From CBDULQ01 sp965368115 (lineage in GTDB: Bacteria; Pseudomonadota; Gammaproteobacteria; SZUA-229): DNA of 19,884 bases. This document shows, one piece after another, positions 15,133 through 19,884 of the stretch. The DNA is taken from contig CBDULQ010000039.1 of assembly GCA_965368115.1 (NCBI GenBank), positions 1 to 19,884 of the forward strand, read 5' to 3'. The notes beneath the pieces are model-generated. The model was not told where the DNA came from. It saw only the letters and a list, made by a program, of their open reading frames with translations, and did not search any database. The stretch's first letter is position 1; each line of letters begins with the position of its first letter. The translations under genes were made by a program, and so were the position numbers.

Positions 15133-16617
15133 TTATTGATGCGAACCGTCGAGACCGGCTTCAGCCATGGCCACTGCACGAAACACCGCACGTCCCTTGT
15201 TCATGGTTTCCGCCCATTCGTTCTCCGGCACCGAGTCGTACACCACGCCGGCGCCGGCCTGAATATTGAGCACCTGGTCCTTGATCACCGCGGTGCGAAT
15301 GGCAATCGCCGTATCCATATTACCGTTCCAGGACAGATATCCCACCGCACCGGAATACACACCCCGTTTCACCGGCTCCAGTTCATCGATGATTTCCATG
15401 GCACGAATCTTCGGTGCGCCGCTCACAGTGCCCGCAGGAAAGGTTGCACGCAGTACATCCATCGCAGTCATGCCGTCGTTGAGTTCACCAGTGACATTGG
15501 ACACGATGTGCATGACATGGGAATAACGCTCGATGATCATCTTATCCGTGAGTTTGACGCTACCGGTTTTGCTCACCCGGCCTGCATCGTTGCGGCCCAG
15601 GTCGATCAACATCAGGTGCTCAGCCAGTTCTTTGGGATCGGCCAGCAGTTCCTGCTCCAGCGCGCGATCTTCCGCTTCGTCTCCGCCGCGCGGGCGAGTG
15701 CCGGCGATCGGCCGGACGGTCACCTGGTTGTCTTCCAGGCGTACCAGAATTTCCGGTGACGACCCCACCACATGATGGTCGCCGAGATCCAGGTAATACA
15801 TATAAGGTGAGGGATTCAGGCTGCGCAGGGAACGATACAGATCCAGCGGCGGCGCTTCGAAGGGGATCGACAGACGTTGCGACAGCACCACCTGCATCAC
15901 ATCGCCGTCGATAATATATTCGCGCGCCTTGCCTACCGCCGCCTTGAATCCGTCTTCCGTAAAGCCGGACACGAAATCCTCTTCCACCACATGGCGCGAG
16001 CGTGCCGCCGGTTTATAGCTGGGCAGCGACTCGCGCAGCTGTTTTTCCAGCTGGCCGAGCCGGGCCATGCCTTGTTCATAGGCTTGCGGGCTGGCCTCCA
16101 CCTGTACAATGAAATACAGCTTGCCGCTCAGGTTGTCGAACACCACCACTTCTTCCGAAATCATCAATAGAATATCCGGCGTGTTGATGGCATCCGGCTT
16201 ATCGTCGTTAGCCAGTCGCGGTTCGATATAACGAATGGTGTCGTAGCCGAAGTAGCCCACCAGGCCGCCGGTAAATCGAGGCAGGTGATCCAGTTCAGCG
16301 ACCCGGAACTGCTGGTGAAAGTCTTCGATCCATTGCAGGGGGTCGTCCACATCCAGCGTTTGTTCGACAACGCCCTCGTTTTCCAGCCGCACCTGATGAC
16401 CGAACACCTTGATGCGTCGTGCACAGGGTAAGCCGATGATGGAATAGCGGCCCCATTTCTCACCGCCGTGGACGGATTCGAATAAATAGGAATACGGCGC
16501 ATTGGCCAGTTTCAGATAAGCACTGAGCGGCGTATCCAGATCCGCCAGCACTTCGCGAGCGAGTGGTATATGGGTGTAGTTCTGTTGTGAGAGTTCAGCG
16601 AATTGTTCGGGCGTCAT
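15133..16617 (-). CDS. trpE: Anthranilate synthase component I
   Basis: 494 residues, the usual length. It converts chorismate to anthranilate with ammonia from TrpG, the committed and feedback-controlled step of tryptophan synthesis. SYLFESVHGGEKWGRYSIIG (residues 43-62) holds the tryptophan-binding LxES site (LFES, 45-48). The chorismate-binding domain shows RPIAGTRPRG, IDLGRNDAGRV, TFPAGTVSGAPKIRAMEI and GAGVVYDSVPENEW. The start ATG 16617 has only a weak GGAA upstream, so coupling to a leader may matter. A short Trp-rich ORF ends 61 bp upstream. The order trpE-trpG-trpD-trpC is continuous, whereas in Pseudomonas aeruginosa trpE is separate from trpGDC. Confidence 0.97.
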   Translation of the reverse strand: MTPEQFAELSQQNYTHIPLAREVLADLDTPLSAYLKLANAPYSYLFESVHGGEKWGRYSIIGLPCARRIKVFGHQVRLENEGVVEQTLDVDDPLQWIEDFHQQFRVAELDHLPRFTGGLVGYFGYDTIRYIEPRLANDDKPDAINTPDILLMISEEVVVFDNLSGKLYFIVQVEASPQAYEQGMARLGQLEKQLRESLPSYKPAARSRHVVEEDFVSGFTEDGFKAAVGKAREYIIDGDVMQVVLSQRLSIPFEAPPLDLYRSLRSLNPSPYMYYLDLGDHHVVGSSPEILVRLEDNQVTVRPIAGTRPRGGDEAEDRALEQELLADPKELAEHLMLIDLGRNDAGRVSKTGSVKLTDKMIIERYSHVMHIVSNVTGELNDGMTAMDVLRATFPAGTVSGAPKIRAMEIIDELEPVKRGVYSGAVGYLSWNGNMDTAIAIRTAVIKDQVLNIQAGAGVVYDSVPENEWAETMNKGRAVFRAVAMAEAGLDGSHQ

Positions 16618-16678
16618 GGTTCATTCCAGCGATTCTTGTTACGCAACGGTACAGGTCAGGTAAAACGGCAAACAGGGT

Positions 16679-16747
16679 TCACCATCGCCAGCTGACGAAG
16701 TCACGTAAGTCCCAGTAGATCGGGTTGAATCTGGAATGAAGAGTCAT
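16679..16747 (-). CDS. trpL: Candidate trp leader peptide (22 residues, three Trp)
   Basis: On the minus strand, ATG at 16747 opens a 22-codon frame ending at TGA 16681-16679. The N-terminal half reads MTLHSRFNPIYW and the end reads FVSWRW, giving Trp at 12, 20 and 22, the last one directly before the stop. Such density of a rare residue in the gap between gph and trpE fits a leader peptide for attenuation. AGG four bases upstream is a weak ribosome-binding site. A modest stem (16689-16667, GGCGA with TTGCC and inner G-T pairs) is followed by GTTTT, and GTCAG (16696-16692) can pair with CTGAC (16659-16655). No strong GC hairpin with a long T run is seen, so the mechanism is uncertain. Confidence 0.72.
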   Translation of the reverse strand: MTLHSRFNPIYWDLRDFVSWRW

Positions 16748-16765
16748 CAGCCTAGTGTATTGATT

Positions 16766-17440
16766 TTAGGACCAGTCAACAACCGATTTTATCTCCGCCA
16801 TCGAGTCCACCACCGCATCCGGGTTATAGTCGCGAATATCCTCGCCGTGGTTATAGCCGTAGGACATGCAGACGATATTGAACTCGGCCGCCCGAGCGGC
16901 TTTCACATCGCTCATGGAGTCACCGATCATCAGTGACTGCTGTGGCGTCACACCCATCTGCTCGGCGGCATGCAACAAGGGCAGCGGATCGGGTTTCTTC
17001 TTCGTCAAGGTGTCGCCGCAGATGACGATTTCGAAATAATCCCGTATGCCCAGGTCCTGCAGAATCGGCAGGGTGAACTGGCTGGCCTTGTTGGTCACGC
17101 AACCAATGTGGATACCGGTGCCCTTGAGGAAGTCCAGCGCTTCCTGAACACCCGGATACAGACAGGTGCGCACCGAGGTATTCTCCGCATACAGGGCTTC
17201 GAATATCGGCAGCGCCCTGCAGAACAGGTCTTCGTCCGGTTCGCCATCCAGCTGATTGATCAGCGCCCGGCGCACCAGCCGCTCGACACCGTTGCCGACC
17301 CAGTGGCGCACACGTTCTTCGCCGCGTACCGGCATATCCAGCTGTTTCATCATTTCATCAACGCAATAGGCCAGGTCCGGTACGCTGTCCACCAGCGTGC
17401 CGTCCACGTCGATGAGTACCATGGCGGGTTTTTTCAACAT
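16766..17440 (-). CDS. gph: Phosphoglycolate phosphatase, HAD family
   Basis: 224 residues from ATG 17440, placing the nucleophile motif at residues 10-16 as usual. The longer frame to 17488 begins with GTG inside a hairpin and is rejected. HAD motifs: I, DVDGTLVDS (Asp11 nucleophile, Asp13); II, VTNK (Thr116); III, Lys149 in TKKKPDP; IV, IGDSMSDV (Asp174, Asp178). The cap domain carries GNGVERLVRRAL, typical of Gph. It removes phosphate from 2-phosphoglycolate, a product of DNA repair of oxidised ends. rpe lies upstream and trpE downstream on the same strand, the conserved rpe-gph-trpE order of gammaproteobacteria. TGGA near the start is a weak ribosome-binding site. Confidence 0.93.
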   Translation of the reverse strand: MLKKPAMVLIDVDGTLVDSVPDLAYCVDEMMKQLDMPVRGEERVRHWVGNGVERLVRRALINQLDGEPDEDLFCRALPIFEALYAENTSVRTCLYPGVQEALDFLKGTGIHIGCVTNKASQFTLPILQDLGIRDYFEIVICGDTLTKKKPDPLPLLHAAEQMGVTPQQSLMIGDSMSDVKAARAAEFNIVCMSYGYNHGEDIRDYNPDAVVDSMAEIKSVVDWS

Positions 17441-17468
17441 CGTAGTATCCAGGGGAGAAAAGGGCATG

Positions 17469-17493
17469 GCTGCGTGGCACCAGGCCACGCAGC
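17469..17493 (-). terminator. Strong 10-bp hairpin between rpe and gph
   Basis: GCTGCGTGGC and GCCACGCAGC pair perfectly around a 5-nt loop (CTGGT on the minus strand), starting 14 bp after the rpe stop. The minus-strand sequence after the stem reads CATGCCCTTTTCTCC, so a T-rich stretch comes only after seven bases. It may be a weak or partial terminator, or an RNA end-protecting hairpin that sets the rpe to gph-trp ratio. It lies wholly upstream of the gph start chosen here. Confidence 0.6.
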
Positions 17494-17506
17494 TGCGGGT
17501 AATCGA

Positions 17507-18199
17507 CTATACCTTGGCCTGGGCCAGCTGGTCGCGCATGGCCTTGATCACGGTATCGTAACCATTGGGATCGGATTCCTGACCCGCACCGAACACGGCG
17601 GAACCGGCTACGAAGGTATCGGCACCGGCTTCAGCGATTTCACGGATATTATCCACCTTGACGCCGCCATCGATTTCCAGGCGGATATCACGACCGGACT
17701 CGTCGATCAGTTTGCGCGCTTCACGCAGCTTATCCAGTGTCGCGGGGATGAAGGACTGGCCGCCGAAACCCGGGTTGACCGACATCAGCAGAATCATGTC
17801 CACCTTGTCCATGACGTATTTCAGGTAGTCCAGCGGGGTAGCGGGATTGAATACCAGACCGGACTTACAGCCCAGATCGCGCACCATCGCCAGGCTGCGA
17901 TCGATATGGTCGGAGGCTTCCGGGTGGAAGGTGATATAGGACGCACCCGCCTTGGCGAAATCGGGAATGATGCGATCCACGGGCTTGACCATCAGGTGTA
18001 CGTCGATTTCCGCGGTCACGCCGTGCTTTCGCAGTGCGTCACAAACCAGGGGACCGATGGTCAGGTTGGGTACATAGTGGTTGTCCATGACATCGAAATG
18101 CACGATGTCCGCACCGGACTTGATGACGTTGTCCACTTCTTCGCCCAGCCGCGCGAAGTCCGCTGATAAAATGGATGGGGCAATCTTGAAATCTGCCAT
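17507..18199 (-). CDS. rpe: Ribulose-phosphate 3-epimerase
   Basis: 230 residues from ATG 18199; E. coli Rpe has 225. GAGGA seven bases upstream and the start MADFKIAPSILSADFA fix this start, against the 13-residue longer frame. It interconverts ribulose-5-phosphate and xylulose-5-phosphate in the pentose phosphate or Calvin pathway. Metal and catalytic residues are visible: HFDVMDNHYVPN (His35, Asp37), DVHLM (His68), MSVNPGFGGQ and EIDGGV (Asp177). It is first in the minus-strand run rpe-gph-trpE. Confidence 0.97.
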   Translation of the reverse strand: MADFKIAPSILSADFARLGEEVDNVIKSGADIVHFDVMDNHYVPNLTIGPLVCDALRKHGVTAEIDVHLMVKPVDRIIPDFAKAGASYITFHPEASDHIDRSLAMVRDLGCKSGLVFNPATPLDYLKYVMDKVDMILLMSVNPGFGGQSFIPATLDKLREARKLIDESGRDIRLEIDGGVKVDNIREIAEAGADTFVAGSAVFGAGQESDPNGYDTVIKAMRDQLAQAKV

Positions 18200-18512
18200 G
18201 GTCTGTTCCTCGAATGGGCCTGTTCTTGTGAGGCGCACACTTTACCTGATTAACCGCCTGTTTTCAGCCCATAAATCATGTAGATACTGAATTCTTCGGG
18301 CCATTTTGCGGTCTATTGTGTGAAATCAACAGTTTCGGGCTTTTTTAATTTCTGGGTAGTTTTATCTAAATCATTGAATTAGTTGATTTTTTCATCGCAA
18401 TAAGCGAACTGAATTGATCTATCAACAATCACTAATTTACATTGTGGCCGGCGTTTGCGACAATTCCGGCCCAAGATTTTTAACACCTGTCATAAGACTC
18501 AGGAGAGACTCA
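18200..18512. other. 313-bp AT-rich divergent region between rpe and cytochrome c
   Basis: No gene is supported. The rpe promoter lies on the left. Several TTGAT/ATCAA words occur (ATCAAC 18325-18330, GTTGAT 18382-18387, TTGATCTATCAA 18414-18425), but none has the FNR box spacing of four. In the cytochrome leader, GGCCGG (18446-18451) pairs with CCGGCC (18466-18471), and ATTGT (18441-18445) with ACAAT (18460-18464); these two stems exclude each other. A clear cytochrome promoter was not found. AGGAGAG (18501-18507) is its ribosome-binding site. Confidence 0.5.
18239..18267 (-). promoter_or_regulatory. Probable promoter of rpe (and perhaps the gph-trp run)
   Basis: On the minus strand CTGAAA (18267-18262, 4 of 6) and TAAAGT (18244-18239, 4 of 6) are separated by exactly 17 bp. 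A start site near 18232 would give an rpe leader of about 30 nt containing the GAGGA. No better pair was seen nearby. Confidence 0.4.
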
Positions 18513-18815
18513 ATGAAAAAACACGTTTTAGCGCTGATTGCAGCTTCTGCGATGGCTGTTTCTGCCAACGCAATGGCCGGCGATGCAGCCGCAGGTAAAG
18601 CCAAAGCCGCTACCTGTGCCGCATGCCACGGTATGGACGGTATGAGCAAGGTGCCGACCTATCCTAACCTGAAAGGCCAGAAAGAAGCTTACCTGGTCAA
18701 GCAACTGAAAGCATTCAAAGACGGTACTCGTAAAGACCCCACCATGAATGCAATGGCCAAGCCGCTGTCTGACGCTGACATGGCAAATCTGGCTGCATAC
18801 TTCGCAAGCCTGTAA
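18513..18815 (+). CDS. Small periplasmic class I cytochrome c (c-553/c4-like, one haem)
   Basis: 100 residues from ATG 18513, supported by AGGAGAG five bases upstream; the frame extends further up only without a ribosome-binding site. A Sec signal peptide (MKKHVLALIAASAMAVSANAMA) is cut near residue 20-22. The haem motif CAACH (Cys35, Cys38, His39) attaches one haem c, and Met81 in MNAMAKPLSD is the likely second ligand. The mature protein is about 78 residues, ending DADMANLAAYFASL, typical of soluble electron carriers of this group. It should shuttle electrons in the periplasm to an oxidase or reductase; the partner is not in the window. It is transcribed alone and ends in an intrinsic terminator. 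Confidence 0.93.
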   Translation: MKKHVLALIAASAMAVSANAMAGDAAAGKAKAATCAACHGMDGMSKVPTYPNLKGQKEAYLVKQLKAFKDGTRKDPTMNAMAKPLSDADMANLAAYFASL

Positions 18816-18828
18816 AAAGCGCTGAAGT

Positions 18829-19836
18829 ATGGCTTCAAAAGACCCCGGTAGATTACCGTCTAGCGGGGTTTTTTATGGCCTGCTGTTCCTGCTGAGCCTG
18901 TTCGCGCAGAGCAGTCGAGCCGCAGACAGCGCCACCCCATTCAACACCAGTGATCAAAATCCCCTGTTCGCCATTTACGGTGTTCCGGGCACGGTTTCCG
19001 GCCGCAACCTGGGCGCCGGCCGCAGCGAACTGCAACTCTCGCTCAACCTGAGCAACACCATCATCCGCGAAGTCAACAACAACGAAAGCCTGCTGGTGGA
19101 TGTGGAAAGCTACCGCCTGAACCTGGTCTATGGCTACGGACTCAATGCGCGCTGGATGTTGCGCTTCCAGTTGCCGCTCATCCATCACGGCCCGGGCTTC
19201 ATGGACGACTGGATCGACAACTACCATAATCTGCTCGGCCTGCCGGAAGACATTCGCCCCTTTTATCCCAACGACCAGATCCATCTGACCTATGACTACA
19301 ATGGCCGCCGACTGCTCGACATCCAGGAACGCAGTTCCGGTGTCGGCGACCTGGCCCTGCAACTGGCCTACCAGGCCTATGCGGAACCGGACTTCTACCT
19401 CAACTACTGGATATCACTGAAACTGGACACCGGCGACAGCACCCGGCTTACCGGCAGCGGCTCCAACGACCTCGCCCTGTGGCTGGCGCTGGACAACCGC
19501 ATGGCCAGGGACAGCTGGCTGTTCCTCAATCTGGGGATGGTTTTCATGGAAGACAGCGAGGTGCTCAGTACCCGGCATCAAAATCTGAGTTACTTCGCCA
19601 GCACCGGTATGCAGTTTCATCCCTGGCAACCCCTACAGTTGAAATTCCAGCTGGAAGCACATGGCAGCGCTTATGACACGGCCACGGATTTTCTGGGGTC
19701 AGCGATATTGCTGACCTTTGGTGGCAGCATTCTGCTCGATCCTCAGTCAGCGCTTGATATTGCCATCCAGGAAGATCTGCAAACCGGCGCTTCGCCGGAC
19801 GTTAACTTCAACATCAACTGGCGCCGGCAGTTCTGA
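18829..19836 (+). CDS. DUF3187 family, probable outer-membrane beta-barrel protein
   Basis: 335 residues from ATG 18829, the only ATG before the mature part. The signal peptide has a long n-region (MASKDPGRLPSSGVFYG), a hydrophobic core (LLFLLSLFAQ) and a cut near SSRAA. The mature protein begins PFNTSDQNPLFAIYGVP, the hallmark of DUF3187, followed by repeated alternating strands (RSELQLSLNLSN, YRLNLVYGYGL, ARWMLRFQLPL) and ends in WRRQF with a terminal Phe, as outer-membrane barrels do. Function of the family is unknown. The n-region is encoded over the cytochrome terminator, so either the gene is expressed by read-through, or it uses a rare start (for example CTG near 18880) below the terminator. 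GAAG just before the ATG is a weak and too close ribosome-binding site. Confidence 0.85.
   Translation: MASKDPGRLPSSGVFYGLLFLLSLFAQSSRAADSATPFNTSDQNPLFAIYGVPGTVSGRNLGAGRSELQLSLNLSNTIIREVNNNESLLVDVESYRLNLVYGYGLNARWMLRFQLPLIHHGPGFMDDWIDNYHNLLGLPEDIRPFYPNDQIHLTYDYNGRRLLDIQERSSGVGDLALQLAYQAYAEPDFYLNYWISLKLDTGDSTRLTGSGSNDLALWLALDNRMARDSWLFLNLGMVFMEDSEVLSTRHQNLSYFASTGMQFHPWQPLQLKFQLEAHGSAYDTATDFLGSAILLTFGGSILLDPQSALDIAIQEDLQTGASPDVNFNINWRRQF
18838..18874 (+). terminator. Intrinsic terminator of the cytochrome c gene
   Basis: ACCCCG (18842-18847) pairs with CGGGGT (18864-18869); after a G-G mismatch TAGA pairs with TCTA around loop TTACCG, and six T (18869-18874) follow. It starts 23 bp after the cytochrome stop. 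It lies inside codons 4-16 of the downstream ORF, in phase with no stop codon. Confidence 0.88.
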
Positions 19837-19884
19837 TCAGCATCGGACTCATGTCCATTCATTCAAACAGATCGAGCTGTATCT

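Noticed and set aside
17441..17488. Longer N-terminus for the phosphoglycolate phosphatase
   Set aside because: Starts at GTG within a strong hairpin, and the nucleophile motif would lie unusually far from the start.
18230..18240. Crp site TGTGAGGCGCACA over the rpe -10
   Set aside because: Spacing between half-sites is one base short and the right half is poor.
18414..18425. FNR/Anr box TTGATCTATCAA upstream of cytochrome c
   Set aside because: The half-sites are separated by two bases, not the four of the consensus.
19852..19884. Possible start of a next gene at the right edge
   Set aside because: Eleven open codons at the window end without a ribosome-binding site are not enough.

Overview
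The window looks like chromosomal core DNA from a free-living gammaproteobacterium. Three things suggest this: a Crp/Vfr-type regulator divergent from a YhfA-like OsmC gene, E. coli-type SpeD, and the gene order rpe-gph-trpE and trpG-trpD-trpC-crp-yhfA-speD, which recalls Pseudomonas and relatives. I saw no rRNA, tRNA, CRISPR, transposase, integrase or phage gene. Almost every gene is intact; only the leftmost one runs off the edge.

Layout. 1-1072 (minus) is the 5' part of a gamma-glutamyltransferase, divergent from a guanine deaminase (1111-1602, plus). The plus-strand block 1746-7362 follows: an SH3/coiled-coil membrane protein, a 318-bp gap, a small HExxH protein, a periplasmic-binding lipoprotein of the NMT1/SsuA type, and a large hybrid histidine kinase (two PAS, HisKA, HATPase, receiver, HPt). 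The lipoprotein and kinase lie 16 bp apart and look like one sensory unit. From 10914 down to 7383 (minus) come yhfA, a DUF885 metallopeptidase-like gene, speD and a TerB-like gene. Divergently, crp (11061-11699, plus) is followed by a perfect hairpin and a SIMPL-domain membrane protein.

From 18199 down to 12637 (minus) runs rpe-gph-trpE-trpG-trpD-trpC. All four trp genes are contiguous, with gaps of 19-51 bp. Between gph and trpE I found an unlisted 22-residue ORF with three Trp codons just before its stop (16747-16679). It is a strong candidate for a trp leader peptide, although no strong classical terminator follows it. On the right, a class I cytochrome c (18513-18815, plus) ends in a good intrinsic terminator that lies inside the first codons of the next ORF, a DUF3187 outer-membrane-type protein (18829-19836).

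The trp genes and the pentose/2-phosphoglycolate genes are metabolic housekeeping. Crp is the visible global regulator, and its DNA-reading residues are conserved. The least understood parts are the lipoprotein/kinase pair, the small HExxH protein, the SIMPL gene between crp and trpC, and several non-coding elements: the trp leader, a 22-bp imperfect inverted repeat at 12566-12630, a repeated 10-mer near two start codons, and the terminator overlapping an ORF.
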